Positions 36,801 through 49,825 of a stretch of DNA of 64,000 nucleotides are shown here, piece by piece. A model generated the notes under the pieces. It was not told the DNA's origin and did not search any database. It saw only the letters and a program-made list of their open reading frames with translations. Each line of letters opens with the position of its first letter. Within the stretch, counting starts at the first letter, position 1. A program made the translations under genes and the position numbers. Source of the DNA: Rhynchonema sp. JSB1_4 (Eukaryota; Nematoda; Chromadorea; Monhysterida; Xyalidae); contig JASAMV010003740.1 in the NCBI GenBank assembly GCA_030248065.1, forward strand, positions 1 through 64,000, in the 5' to 3' direction.

Positions 36801-39800
36801 AACCTTGCTATCACTGCCCGCGGGGGCGGAGCTACATTGTATGCTTGGGCAATAACCGTGAACTTGGTCCAGATCTACCGGGGGATCCACGCGGATACGG
36901 GAGCGTGCAAGGGGTGGGTGCCGATGGTTTGTATCCTTGCGTTTGCTTTGCTGAGTTGCTTGTGTAATGTGCTCTGTGTTGTTTCTGACAGCGATGGCTA
37001 AGGTATGCCGTAACCCTACTATTATGACCGTAACTACTTTGCCCATCATAACCCAGTTCCGCACAAAATCAGCCCCCTAGCCACCATCACCCCATCTCCG
37101 TGTCCGCCAGACTTATAGCCCCCGATATGTGCTTGACCTTGGCATTCAGGGGGATGTACACACCAGCCGCAGACAGGTGGGTGATAATAATGGAAAATGA
37201 CGTTGCGCACGCTCGTACATGCATGTGCATCTGTACATCCGCATGTATACTATAGATGTTGTGCGTGTGTGTGTGTGTGGTTGCGTAACTGGGTTACCAG
37301 GTTTCACCACGTGTCCGCGTGTATTATGATGTAGCATAAAGTATGATAATTTTCACACGGCCGCGACGTTCACGTGGTACCAGGCACCGAAAGTTGCACC
37401 CCTCCTCCAATATGCACCCCCAAAATTTGACAACAAACGCCACAGCTGACGCAGGTGCATGTTCGGACACGTGATGGCCCATTTTCTACGCACGTGCGCC
37501 AAGGTCAACGCACGCTAAATTATTGCTGTCCGCAATTACGCGCGCAAACTTCTTCGGTGCATGCGCGCATACATAATTGTTGAAAAACAAAACAAAATCA
37601 TGCGCATGCATCTTGTGTGAATTTCTAATTCGGATGTGTACCTATGTATATGTTTAGTATCTGTGTTCCCATGCGATGCCCCTACCGCCCTACCCCCTCC
37701 CTAATACACTCAGCACTGTGTCTCTGGTGGGCTTGTGGTGAAACTTTTTTATTAACTATCAAACAACTTACCTATATTTAACATCGCGTGCGCGCGGAAA
37801 ACGCTTCGAGGCATTTGGGCAATGGCCCCGAACACACATATAGCCATACGGGGTACATACAGACAATTTCCATTTTTTTTAAATCTTCGCCCTTGCAAGA
37901 ACTAGGACAAACCTACGTCGAGCCACGTTGTTGACGCAAAAGAAACAAAAGGCTATCTGCTCATCTGACTTGGCCTATTTCCGGACTTTTCGAGTAATTC
38001 AATGAGTTTTGCTGCATGAAATTGTCCGATCCCAGTTCGGATCCATCGCAGAACATGAAAAGTACTTTTTGGGTCAGCCGGATCATAAGTTCAGAAAGTT
38101 TTTCAGCTCTCATCTTTCCTGCCGCCTGCATGTTGATGTCAGGTGCCTATTATGTTATGTACCTTTTATGTATTCACGTCGACGGGTTTTTATGTTGGAC
38201 GACATAATTTTTTTTCACGGTGACAGATTTTTGGGCGAATATCGAATTTGTTCCGCGCAAGCTCTCACGCACAAGGTCAATGAATAAATTTTGTTAATTA
38301 TTAGTGTTTGGAAAACGACAACTGGAAAAACCTGGCACTTTGAGAGAAGCTTAGTAATAGAACAAGGTGTGTCATAAATGTACTGTACATTACCCACGTG
38401 ATGAGTGTAAGAGACTACTGTTATTATTTATCTCAATTTAACGAAGCTTGGAGCACTGAGTAAAAAAAGTGTAACGCTGACCTGACCTGATGCAAGCACA
38501 ATAAAAAGAAAAAGTTTTCGGGCTTTGTTTGCAGAGCACATGACATGCTGTCGTTTTTCGTTGCTTAAAAGTCCTGTTTCATAAAAAGTGATAACTTCCG
38601 GAAAGTGTTACTATACTTACACATGACCAAATGTCCACTTTGGTGGTCATTTTGTTGTTCGCGATAGTAAGCAGAATCACAATTTTTACTCTCAAAAATG
38701 TTCTGTTCGCTTCTTGGGTCCAAAATTTAAAAAAAACATATACAGCTTCGTTCCACCGCGTCAAAAAAATAAATTCGATTGGTCACTATCATGCGTGGTG
38801 CGGTCACTTTCGCTATCCTGTTCACATATGCAGAAAAAAGTTTTTGTTGATGTGTAGTTTGACATGACAAATTTTTATTTTTTATTGTGTCAATCAACCA
38901 ACAACAGCTATACATACAAACGCTCGGGTTTGACGAAGATTTTTATGCTTTTCCAATGAATAGTTTGCGCTTTCATACACACGCATTAATGAATATTCAT
39001 CTAAAAAGTGATATGAAGTGAAGGACATTTTTGTTCGCTTTTCACTGCATGCAACTTTCATACTTTTAGCGCTTTTAACAAACCGTGTTTTTTTGGAGTG
39101 GCAATCTAATGTAGTAGTCCAGAATTTGTATTTGTGAAATTAGTTTACAAAAATGGTTTTACTATTGGTGACTAGAACTTACGTATGTAACAAAGCTCGA
39201 TTAAAAAAAAATTATAACACGCCAATTTGCTTGATAAGTTGGAAACAATTATACTTCTAGGATAAACACAACACATTGAGTACAACAGTGAAATTCAAGG
39301 TTTTGGAAAAGACAACAAACTCACGAAACTGTATAAATACATATATTAGATAAATATATGGCAACAAACGCGAGGTAAATTTGCTCAGAACAGAATTAAG
39401 AATAATCAAAGTTATATAATATACTTATATGTTGAACAAATGGACACGGTAAAAATGTATAAAATGAAAAAAATTTAAGATCCAAATGTGACCAAAAATA
39501 ATGTAGTGCATGGTGCAATTTACAAATTGAACAAAACAATAAAACCCACATTCTGACTGAGATGTAGAGTGGAGGAACACTTTCTTAGTTCTGTTTGAAT
39601 CATGATCGGCTCAAGAAATCGAAAATTCTACGCACTCTATGCATAAATAATGCAATAAAAGAGAAAAGTGAGGAAGGATCGATATCAAGCTTTCAGTGCA
39701 TGCAGTTGGCTTTGTTGCCCACGTCATCATCCAGCTGGATGACGTTTATTGTCAGTGAAACATTTTGTTCAGAAAGCGTATCCACATACGGTATAGTAGG

Positions 39801-39838
39801 TCATTACATCAGCTCGAGCTCACGACCCAATGATAACG
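33830..39838. other. gene-free stretch
   Basis: No exon recognised. The region includes a GT microsatellite at about 37265-37279 and a divergent pair of near-matches to the 10-mer at 33931-33978. Frames at 35302-35780 overlap in two phases, lack a recognisable pattern and are not supported. Confidence 0.4.
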
Positions 39839-40020
39839 GCCAATTGTAAAGTGGTTGACGCAAGTGTGTCCACCCACGTCGTTGACGTAATGCGCAACCA
39901 TTTGTGGCGAGGGGCAAGCAATGAGTGCAAAAACGAAGAATGGGCGGTATCCATGCCGCCCTTTGTTGCCAAAAACACCTCGTGTGGGTAGCTCTTGTAT
40001 CAACCATTTTACAATGCGCC
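39839..40020. mobile_element. MITE, GGCCAATTGTAAAGTGGTTGACG variant
   Basis: The left end 'CCAATTGTAAAGTGGTTGAC' mirrors 'TATCAACCATTTTACAATGC' at the right; internal 'GTCGTTGACGTAATGCG' resembles other family members. It lies about 80 bp beyond the Ly6-like gene's stop codon. Confidence 0.7.
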
Positions 40021-40103
40021 GTGATATAATAACACAGGAACCTTTGTATAGCAAGAAAAAAGAAAGAAAGAGATATTCATGTCGGCATCCTTTCGCAGCC
40101 AGC

Positions 40104-41425
40104 TCACGTTCGGCCCAGTAACACTAAAGTAATTATAATTGCTGCAATTGTGTTCGTGAGCGCCGTCCACCTGACAGCCGACTTCTGCAGTTCCAGACCC
40201 AACTGTCTGAGTGAAACATCAGAGTTGCACATGTCCGAATTGCAGCAGCACACTTGAATGTCACCGGTGTACTTTGTGAAACGGGATAGTTTATGACAGC
40301 CGACGCCGAGTTTGTCGCATTCGGCATTCGCCTCTTTTGTGTTGACGCACTTCCACAGAGTCCCGTTCACTGTCACACCGCTGCCAACACCTGCAATATA
40401 GGGGTGGGGTAGAAATGGAAAGTTTCCGAGATAGAGTGGCCATTTCTACATCTTTGAACAAACGCACAATGAATAACCGTTTACGCTGCCAAAATCTGTT
40501 CCAAAACTCGGCCAAAATAAAAACGGACAAACTCCGTCTGCATCGGCGAATGTGAAAAGTTGATATCGCTCAAAAATTGTGGGGAACTGGTTGACACATT
40601 TGGCTGTCACACGCGTAAATCTTCAACTTGAGGTGGAGCGAGCAAGTTTTCGAAACGTTCAGTAGTCGAGTCCGTCAATGATCTTTCTAAATAATCCACT
40701 TTTGGTAGCGCGCTTTGTCGCTGTGATTTGGAAATCCCACACATGGCAACATAAACGACACGCACTAATGCCCTATATCAATTACCGAATCCACGGATGG
40801 GCATGATAACACGAGTGTCCCATGTGAGCAGCCAATGTTTTCCAGCAGAATAACTTCATGCCGTTCGCGGCTTCGTGTTGGTCACGCATGATGACTATAG
40901 GCATGTATATTTGTGATGACATTTCGACATTCGCTAAAGTCAGTAATTCCGTAATTTCGACCAGCGTAAAAGTTTTTCAAGCCGTGTAAGCTTGAGTACA
41001 ACTTTTACGCAGGTCAAATATCGAAATCGAATGTCATCCGAAATTCATGCAGTGCCACGAGACAAAAAGTCACGTCACAAGACCGGTTGACGCGGTCATG
41101 CCTGCCTAGATCACCAGGTTTGATACTGTACTACAATTTGATTTGGTGCAACCAGCTTGACCAACGAAAGTTAAGATCAAGACGATCTCACACTCAACAA
41201 ACCGGGTATGCTTTCCACTTGTGCCTCTTCCAGCGTTGTGCGGGCGCACCATTTTTGCGCAAAACACGGCGCTGCGCGCTCATTGGTTTTCATCGTGCCG
41301 ATCGCAGGCACCTCGGCGTGAATATTGGTCTGATTGTAGCATTGGATACAGTAACCCAGCTGGATGGATACCGTAACCATCAGGAGCAGCTGGGAAGTGA
41401 AGTGATGGCGGTTGATCGGTGGCAT
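40104..41425 (-). CDS. Ly6/uPAR-like (three-finger) GPI-anchored protein
   Basis: Two exons, 41425-41203 and 40390-40104, joined in phase 1 (CCC G|GT, Pro-Gly), give 169 aa. Exon 1 encodes a signal peptide (SQLLLMVTVSIQLGYC) followed by IQCYNQTN with an N-glycosylation site, and the cysteines of PCFAQKWC. Exon 2 continues WKCVN, ECDKLGVGCHKL and the family signature CCCNSDMCN (CC-x4-CN). The C terminus is hydrophobic (ALTNTIAAIIITLVLLG) and ends shortly after, as in GPI-anchored Ly6 proteins; a single-pass membrane protein is the alternative. Family members act at the cell surface as receptors or modulators, so no specific role can be given. Acceptor TATATTGCAG and donor CCCG|GTTTGT are the only pair that keeps the cysteine pattern. 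The 10-mer lies in the codons for Ser-Asp-Val-Ser just after the CN motif. Confidence 0.85.
40925..41036. mobile_element. short MITE with GACATTCG...CGAATGTC ends
   Basis: Left 'CGACATTCGC...ATTTCGACCAGCGTAAAAG' and right 'ACTTTTACGCAGGTCAAATA...CGAATGTC' form an imperfect inverted repeat of about 45 bp arms. Single ends of the same type ('GACCAGCGTAAAA') occur near 22955, 23313, 23993 and 26258. Confidence 0.6.
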
Positions 41426-42400
41426 GGTGAATTGATTGATATTGAGGCAGATTTGTTTCTGATTTTTGTGATTATTTCACCATTTTATTCTCAGAGCGTT
41501 TCTGGTATCGGTCGGGCGTTGTTATTTTATCAGAATGCTAAAATTGTAAAATTTGTTTTTAGCAAAAACCTTAAATAAACTTAGGAGTGTACAATAAGCT
41601 TATCATCAAACAAGTACATGTGAAAAGTTTGCTTTCTGCGAACATGTGAACAGACTGCGGGCGGAAACAATGATAAGACCGCATAATAAAATGCGTCATA
41701 ACCACGCGCACGCGCGTTTTTTTTGTCAAATCGAATTTGGGTACAGTACTCATGTCGACTATTTAACTTCATACTTTTTTGCAGAACCCAATGTTTTTGA
41801 ATGACAGGCGCGTAAACACGTATGCGTCACGCACGCTGGCTGGCCAGCGGTTGATTCGAGATGCGGTCACCTGCAGAGAGCGCGATGTCGGTTGACGAAA
41901 AAAAACGAACACCAAAAAGTTTCGAGTTCCGGTGATGGTCCGACGTCCAGGTTCGAACCAAGCAGTATTACATGCATCACGCCTGTGACGGGTGAGAACA
42001 ACTTTCGCGCAGAGACAGCCGGCGGTGCATCGGGTCATCGTCAGTAAATGGACTAGAGCTGGTCAGCTGACGGTGCAGTTACACATTGGCGACTATTTCG
42101 TATGATGTCGTAGAACTGAAACTAGAAAGCGATGGTGGCAAACAGGGCATGCATGTTGTCACCTGCCACACACAATATGCTTATGACCACATGAGGAGCA
42201 CTGCTCACTTAGGTTTTATCAGTAATGGCGTAAAAATGAAGGATAGGCTAGCCACAAATACCAATAAATAACACCGCGCATATAGGTACGTATAGCAGAA
42301 AACATACGCATTTTTTGTCGCGGTGGGGCCGCATTTTTCTGACAGCTGAAATATACTGTATGTGCAGCGGGATACAAAGCACGCAGCATTTAATAGAGTA

Positions 42401-42610
42401 TGGTCCAACCACGAGCTCATGAGACGCCTGTTTTGAAGTTGTCTGAGCCAGATCCAATAATGTTCCGGTCCGGTTCCATATGTTTCATAACATTTCATAA
42501 ACATTTTTCTTTTGTTTTCTAAACATTTCGTAACACGGGGAACTCGGAACATTATTGAATCTGGCAAAGCCGCACTTAGCTCCGTGTCTCATGAGCTGGT
42601 GGTTGGACCA
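42401..42610. mobile_element. MITE with TGGTCCAACC ends and TA duplication
   Basis: Starts TGGTCCAACCACGAGCTCAT and ends ATGAGCTGGTGGTTGGACCA, flanked by TA (42399-42400, 42611-42612). The arms continue with 'GAGAC' and an inverted 'CCAATAATGTTCCG' further in. 210 bp, non-coding. Confidence 0.85.
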
Positions 42611-44205
42611 TACGCACAAATGTGTTAGCATTGTACTCTATATGTAATTCCGGTGGTCATAGACAGCCTCTACCTATACGTAACAGCCATGCCAATATAC
42701 TGCTCTAGTGTTACTTAGGTACGATTTTTATTTTGAGAGACTGAGACCGGAAAGGCAAAACCCCGCTGAGATGGTTAGGTCGGCACAGGCTGGCTGTAGC
42801 GCATGCTCAATTCAAGGCTGCATGCGCGCGCCTTTGCATGCGACCGGAAGTTTCTATTTCTGCACCCTTTGAGTTGGTGAATACCTACAGCACGGCAAAA
42901 TATAGGTGGGGTACTGTGCGTTAAAAAAATTATCAAATTATACATTTCGAAACGCACCATAAGTTCCGCCTTTTTGCCGCAGGCTTAGCCGCGGGACGTG
43001 GGAGTGTTGTAGTGGTTTCATCACATGATGGGTGAGAAAAAGCGTTGACAGTTGCGTGTTTGAGGCAAATATTTTTCAAAAAACTGTCCTCTTGGCGTGT
43101 CAAAGCTTGTGCTTGCGCAGGTTGAGAGACCACATTAGAAACTCTGCTACGCATATCGCACCTATGCTCTATACCAGATGTACTACGGTATACTGTCCAC
43201 AGGGTGCACAGTTCATCCTCCTTTAGCTATATTATTTTTGGTCACTTCTGTAAAACCTTGCATAATGTGACTTGGTCAGTAGGAGGTTAAAGGTCGACTG
43301 GAAAACAAAATATTGTATGTGAAAAATTTTCACTTGATGGTCACTTTAAACAGGGCGCACTGTACGGGCAAGCTGCATGTTTTTCTTGCAGCCAAGCCGG
43401 GCGCCAATTTTCTTGTGTCAATAACATCACACACACACAAAACAGTGTGCGAGAGAGACAATGGGGAGTGGAGTAAAAACTGAGAAAATAACACCAACTA
43501 ACACAGCACGAAAAGCATTTTGTCGAGATAGCGAGCTTAGTCTTAGCTCACACTTTGAGATTACGGAGGTGTGTATCCCGCATCCGCAGTTACAAAGCTG
43601 CCGCGTTGAACTGCTTACATACAATAGTTGCTACAAGGCTGCATAAACAGCTATCGATGGATACACAGTTTGGTTACCTATATGTTAAACAGGTGGATTT
43701 GTGAAATGTCGCACAGAAAGCTTAAACAACGAGTTTATAGAGCGACTGTACAGGATATGCAAACACCACCCCAAGGCACAGTCAAACACAGAGCCGCGGT
43801 GTTGTGTTACGTCTATCTGATGTGCGTGTGGTTGGTTTGGATACGGACGTCTCGCATCGTTTAGCTTGGAGACCAGTTGTCGAGGCCATTTCTTGAAAGA
43901 TCGCGGTTGAAAATATACATAATTTGACAAGACCTTGTGAAACATCAGCCCGTCACAATCTTTTTACCTGGGTATTGCGTGTTTGCTTGCGTGTGCAAGC
44001 TTGAAGATCAGCGCGAAACTTGGGTTGGGTTGACTGAGAGTTCCACGCAGCTGATGTTTCATCTGGCACCGGAGCGCGGAGCTACGCGACCGCGACAAAT
44101 AAACGCGTCCCTTGTACAGGTGATTCCGGCACCCACAAAACGTGGGATAGTGACGGATCCAGGTTTCGGCCAAGGTTGGGACCAAACCCAAAAAGCCTTT
44201 TTTAT

Positions 44206-44439
44206 TCAGTGCGCGAGAAACACATTTTTGCACTCTTTGCACGAGCGACAGGCACAAATTGCATTAAATGGGTGTATATATGACAATGGAAGCTCGCGAT
44301 TTTTGGACTTTTGAGGTGAATCAGAGGGAACATCCTGCGATTCAACGAGTCCTTTTCCTTCGTCCCTCAAAAATTCTTTCCCTTCAGGAGCCACGTTGAC
44401 CAAAAGGGGGTCAAGACCCCCACTGTCCCCCCCTTGGAT
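44206..44439 (-). CDS. possible terminal exon, unknown protein
   Basis: An open minus-strand frame with even codon use encodes GGDSGGLDPLLVNVAPEGKE..., an acidic Ser-rich middle (SQDVPSDSPQKSKNRE) and a Cys-rich end (ICACRSCKECKNVF), stopping with TGA. A TAG could serve as acceptor just above. No family recognised, no partner exon found; may be chance. Confidence 0.2.
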   Translation of the reverse strand: MQGGDSGGLDPLLVNVAPEGKEFLRDEGKGLVESQDVPSDSPQKSKNRELPLSYIHPFNAICACRSCKECKNVFLAH

Positions 44440-46057
44440 CCGCTAGTGATGTATAGGAAGGATGCGGTCAGAAAGCGTATCAGCTCTTAAGCGGACAAGA
44501 AAACACAATAAATGACATTTTGGACACCGTTTGTGACTGTGGGTGCTTGTGTAGCGGTTTGTATAATGTACCCAAATGTTGGCATTTGTCTTAGTGACTT
44601 AGCTGAGACTGTATTGCTGTTCAAACCTGACCCCCATCCACTTAAGCTAACACTTGTAGGGGTCATAAGGGGGAGACACCCAGAGAATGTGAATTGATTT
44701 TGCTATTGTGTATTAAGCCACACGGTTAGGTGTACCAGTGTACAGTAGCTGGAAACCGGTTACAATGTTCGCAGAGAGAAAGCTGTGACAGAGCAGATTA
44801 TACAGTAGAAAATCTGGGAAACAGTTCGTGGGCGCTGATCCTACATGCTTTTATTTTTTCTGCCGAGAAATAATGCTATTCACACACATCCTGAAATAAT
44901 CACAGGGGAGTAAACAAATTTTATGCACGTTGCAGCCAAGACCTTGTTTACCCAAAATATAATTGGGCTCACCAGCTGATCCGGAAAGACGGAAAAGAAA
45001 ACACAAACTGCATAGTACGTTAACATTCCGGGTTTCTGCTGGTAATTACGGTCCTGAGCGCATGGCTGTGCATAATTGCACAATACCGTGAATGCAGGAC
45101 TGTGGAACTTGTTCAAAATTCAAAACATCGTAAGCTTCGTGAAACAAAACATCCGTAAAACTGGCACAGTTTGGGCTTTCATTCACGATGTTGTGGAACG
45201 AAGGGTATTATACCAATACATTAGGTCGTATGCTCGTTACCCAGTTTTTAGAAATTTTTTGGTTCGAGGAAGACCAACCACTGTGCGGTGCTAAATTATT
45301 GTGTGCAATCTCGTGCTCGAAGTGTGTAGCATTTTATGAAAAGTTGTCAGAAAAGAAATTCGCCAAGAAAAACATATTAGGCAACGGCTAGCCGCAGCTG
45401 TCATGTTTCGCAACACAACGGCGGCAGAAAGGGTACATTTTTGTCCGGCTACTGCCTACATCACCGCTAAATGGTCGTGCGTACTAACACACCGACAGAA
45501 CCAGAAGTGTATACCCACTCTGACAGAAAGTCAGGGCCGCGACAACCTAATCAGTTCCCGTTCACATGGGTATATACATACTGTCTGAGTAAATTCGACC
45601 GCGCAAAAAACGACGCGGAAACGTGACAGTTTTTTTCTGCCACAACCAAAATGTGACCAACACACGACAGCATAAGCCGGAACACGAGTTTAGTGCCATG
45701 TACACGATGCATGTGTGAGACTTTTGGACTCATCGTTACAATAAGAACTAATTTTCATATACTTGTAGCGCTTGTGTCGCTAGTGCGCGCCTCTCCGCGC
45801 TGCCAGCGAAGGGCCATGATATTTGGTTATTGGGGTCCGCTGATGTTTCACAAAATACGTATGTACAATATTTGTCAAAGTCATGTTGGCACTAAGAACT
45901 GCCATGCGCGTTCCAGGAATGGGCGATACCCCAAAGTAAGTCCCAACGGACCAAAATGAGTTACATACAGTATACGGATACTGCAATGGACAGGCATGGA
46001 GTTACTCAGGAAAAAGAAATCGCGCAGCTGGTCTGCCCCAGCTGGAATGTATACCGA

Positions 46058-46209
46058 CAGTCTACCCTCTTTATAGTGACCCTATATTGAGTGAAATTCT
46101 CTTTCAGTGAATATTTTTGAACAATGTATTCGTCGGTAATCGGCTTGCTAACCGAACTTTCCTCATACCCATAGTGACTCGGTCAAGTCACTATAAAGAG
46201 GCTAGACTG
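46058..46209. mobile_element. pogo/Tigger-like MITE
   Basis: Ends CAGTCTACCCTCTTTATAGT(GAC) and the reverse complement of CAGTCTAGCCTCTTTATAGT(GAC), one mismatch in 23 bp. 152 bp, non-coding. End sequence and length resemble Tigger-type miniature elements; only the right flank shows the expected TA. Single ends lie near 15210, 25430 and 35970. Confidence 0.75.
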
Positions 46210-46647
46210 TATTTTGCAGTTCGGGTGCGCGCGTGAAAATATGAGCGTTTTCGCGTGACATGAAGCCGACTAACTACAGTCGTACCTACGCAATAACTGA
46301 AAAGACGATGATCCGTGTACGGGCAAGTCACACACACTCACACTCACTATTGAGGGTCTTTTATAGCATGATACGGAAGTATACGGACACGCGAATTTCA
46401 TTCAAACTTCAGCATCACAAATACGCTGCTGTACGCGCATGAGTAGCTTCATAATACCATGGTATGGTAGTGGTATGGTAGGCACGCACATGGGCATTAT
46501 CATCTCAAGAAAAGCAGCACAGGTGATATCATATTAAGCCGCAGAAAAACGCCGTTAAAAGCATACAGGTTTGTTTCTATGTATACCTATGCGCTTACTT
46601 TTTATCGACAAAACGACCACAGAACAATCCGCAACGCAAAGCGACTA

Positions 46648-46794
46648 TTATTGTGTCCCAAGGTTCTGGTGACTGGTGAACCCACACCGACGATAGTCTG
46701 GTGCATCACGGGTCTGCGGATACGAGTCGCAGTAGTTAGAAATGCGCACCGTCACATTGTGTCCATGGAACGATATGCGGGTAACCAGAAATCT
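46648..46794 (-). CDS. possible terminal exon, unknown secreted-type protein
   Basis: A 49-codon frame follows an ACATAG acceptor and ends in TAA. It reads RFLVTRISFHGHNVTVRISN, with an N-glycosylation site, then two cysteines (NYCDSYPQ, RRCGFTS). Codon use is balanced. No family recognised and no upstream exon found. Confidence 0.22.
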   Translation of the reverse strand, partial: RFLVTRISFHGHNVTVRISNYCDSYPQTRDAPDYRRCGFTSHQNLGTQ

Positions 46795-48784
46795 CTATGT
46801 TCAGGAAGCCGGCGGCAATTTGAAAAGTGAAGCCCAAACAGCCAAAGCCTGACCAACCCTAAAACCGGGGTTCACGGCATTCCAAAGGTGTTCTCTCTCT
46901 TCGTGCATCGAGTTTTCTACCCACCCAATATGCCTGTATAGCTTGATAACCAAGGTCACATGTTCTCGGCAACCAGGGAATGGCAATGTTTTACCTACCA
47001 TGATATTCATAAACTTTTCCCGCGCATGAGTGATCATGAACCCCTGGCATTGCGGCTCGCATGCAGATGAGCAGCTATACTATGTAGGTGTGGTTGAAAC
47101 ATAAAGGCCCTGGAATAGTTGTACAACAAGTTCTGCAACTAAATCAAGCAGGCATGCAGCGGGGAGACAGCGTTTCTGATTGATTGTGCTACACAATTGA
47201 TGTGGCGCTTGTGTTTCAAAGAAGTGCATAGTGTCATAAGGTGGTTAAATTAAGCTACAAGCACAAACCACACCACGGGGGATGTTCCAGAACTATATGT
47301 TCATTGATTCATATATTCATTACTTTAGTGTACTACAGGATAAAATGAGCTGCGTTTGTGTGGCGCATGGCTTCATTTCACTATTATATACTTCAGTTCA
47401 CTGGGTTGGTTATCACACGTGCCCGAAAGCAAGGGCACGCAGGCAGACACACACACGCACACCTCACTATGGTGCCTCCATTGAAGTGCTTCTAACGAAA
47501 CGAAGAGCTATTGGGTACGTACTGTATGGTCTAAAAATTGATATTCTCCCGAAACGGGTATCCATTAACCTTGAGATGGCTTATATCAGCTGGCCGGCGG
47601 CGGGCGACTAAAAGGGAGAAAAGTGATCCTACTAAATTTAGTTGAAACGTGTCCTGCGTGTTTAAATTAAAAACTCCAAACCCAGAGCCTCAATGTCGAA
47701 CAACATATATTTTGAACAATATAATGAATATGCGTGGTGACATTTTTGTCACGATACAGGCAAGTGTGGGCTAATACGAATGTAAAACACAGGAGCGAAC
47801 TTGTGTGCATAATACATATCCTGTGCATAAAATTGCCATGTAAAATTTTCAATAACAACGAAGAGTGAAAATCCAAGCGAGACCACTGCACACGGTATTG
47901 TGTTATGTCCAGCTGGCTGATGATACATAATAAATTTATCAGTGGTCAGTTTCTACCTACTCTTGTGCCCATTACACCGTAAGTAATGCAACTTTGGTAT
48001 GGACTGCCATCACAAATGTCTCGAAAACTTGTTTATTAATTGCATCTGAGTATGCAATGTAATACACGTACATATACATACTGTAGGTGTTGCAAAAAAC
48101 CAAACGAGAACGGAAAGCGAAGTGGCAAATTATCCTGACAATGCAGAGTACCAGAAAAAGTTTCAAAGCAGGCACTTGTTGTTTGACTGCGAGGGACGGA
48201 ACATAATTGTACTCAGCGATAATGATTGAGTATAATTATGAGCCCCGCAAAACACGCGCGATAAATCGCACGCAATAAAATAATCATAAATCCGTATGTA
48301 CTGTTCAGCAGACCCTATGGGATGTTCGCATGTTCTGCAAGCTTAACCAAACGACCTTGCTGTAAAACTGCTTCAGCGGATGCTTCTTAGGACACTGTTA
48401 GTGCTGCTGAGGGAGGAGCAAAGGGGCACAAGAACGAATGAAATTGTGACGTTGTTGCGCCCATGGACTGCATGCGAACCAGTTAACGAAATTCAGTTTC
48501 GTTTCAAGTCAAATGCATGCTGGTCGACTTTAGAAGTGCTTAGGGTTCCGGGGCACACGGGCGCCGAGCCATTAGATCTTGTGGACGGTTGACGTTGCCG
48601 GCTATAAATAGCGTCTAATGCGAAAACCAGTCTAAACTCCACATTACATACTTGCCAACTTTTTGCCGAAGAGGGCAAAAGGGGGTATCCCGAAGCGAAA
48701 CTTCAAGTGCCTCGGGGCCTTTGCTCGTTCATGAACGCTGTATACATACATAGTACGTAAAAAAATAAAAAAGAAATAAAAAAC

Positions 48785-48812
48785 AAAAAAAAAAAAAAAA
48801 AAAAAAAAAAAA
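48785..48812. repeat. A28 homopolymer
   Basis: Twenty-eight consecutive A, within a longer A-rich run from about 48763. No target duplication or retroelement tail was seen. Confidence 0.95.
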
Positions 48813-49011
48813 CAACAAAAAAAAAACAACCTAGTGCCACAACAACCAAGTGATAATATAAAATCACGCTTGTTGCCGCAGCCATACGCGCCCGAATATG
48901 ACCAAGTCACGCAACGCGTTTCCGCTCAGCTCATCATCGACCGATTGACTTCACTTTAGAGTGCCTGGGTGGATACATTATTTGGTAAATTATTCAGTTT
49001 TGATTTGAACG

Positions 49012-49034
49012 TCTCTCTCTCTCTCTCTCTCTCT
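49012..49034. repeat. TC microsatellite
   Basis: Eleven and a half TC units. Confidence 0.95.
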
Positions 49035-49588
49035 TCGGGAGCCGGAGCTGCTACACAGGGTCACGCGGAAGGCTTGACTTGGAGGTTGACAGACCGTGCC
49101 CTATTAGGGACCTTATGTTCAATTGAAAGAAAGTGACGGAGCATGGTCATGGCCCTTTCCTGACGATATCCTGGTGCACCGCCCGTCTCTGGCGCACACT
49201 GGGCGAAACGGACAAACAAAAAGCACACCGTTGTGCAATTCATGATCTAAGGAGAGAAAGCTCACAAAATGGCAACTCCCAAATACACACAAATGAGGAT
49301 TATTGTGCTATTGTTGTCACAGCTTGTGTGTGTACATAGCTAACAGTAGCAATATTGAGGGTCACACACGCACAGAGTGGCAGTTACCATACCTACGTTG
49401 ACTGACAAAAAGAACATGTGCCGAAAAGCAACCAAGCGCTAGTCAAACCAAACAAAACAAACACAAATACAGTGTTGTAAATCCAAGCTTGTGAGCGAGC
49501 GTCTATTTACCAAACACGCCGTGGACCGACTCAAGCCTCGTTTTTGAAGAGGCGGCAAAGCCAATTTGCTGAAAAAAGCCCGAAACTC

Positions 49589-49825
49589 GGCTTATTCAAA
49601 TGTAGTCCACGCATGTGCGCATATATTGATGCTTTTCGCAGCAGGCTGTCTGGTGTCGTTAACGCGTTCGTCGCGCTATCCACGTGTGTTATAGCCAGTT
49701 TTTAGTTGTTGCCGCTTGTTCAGGGCTGCTCTGTGACGCTCTTGAACACAAACCATGCATTTTAAAATTGCATACTGTTGCCGCGCGAAATATGAGCAGA
49801 TGCGCAGACTACAATAGAATTAGCC
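49589..49825. mobile_element. MITE, GGCTTATTCAAATGTAGTC variant
   Basis: GGCTTATTCAAATGTAGTCC at the left is mirrored by 'GACTACAATAGAATTAGCC' at the right. The phrase 'CGTCGCGCTATCCACGTGTG' in the middle is shared with 58893-59061. Confidence 0.75.

Larger units (their letters stand above)
42613..49588. other. mostly gene-free, repeat-rich stretch
   Basis: No confident gene. Two weak minus-strand frames (44206-44439 and 46648-46794) are listed separately. Also present are a pogo-like MITE at 46058-46209, an A28 run at 48785-48812 and a TC run at 49012-49034. The frame at 48380-48592 ends in a 'VPGHTG' phrase like that of LINE RNase H, but nothing else supports a retroelement. Confidence 0.4.

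Noticed and set aside
41769..42038. tRNA-like T-loop word GGTTCGAACC at about 41951-41960, within a minus-strand open frame
   Set aside because: The five bases on each side of TTCGAAC do not pair as a T stem on either strand, and no acceptor or anticodon stem can be drawn.
44400..44440. GDSGG word, as in chymotrypsin-like proteases
   Set aside because: There is no His or Asp region and no conserved Cys or Gly-Pro after it; the word is part of a G-run palindrome.
48380..48592. VPGHTGAEPLD phrase similar to LINE RNase H
   Set aside because: Only about ten residues resemble RNase H; no reverse transcriptase or other RNase H motifs are nearby.
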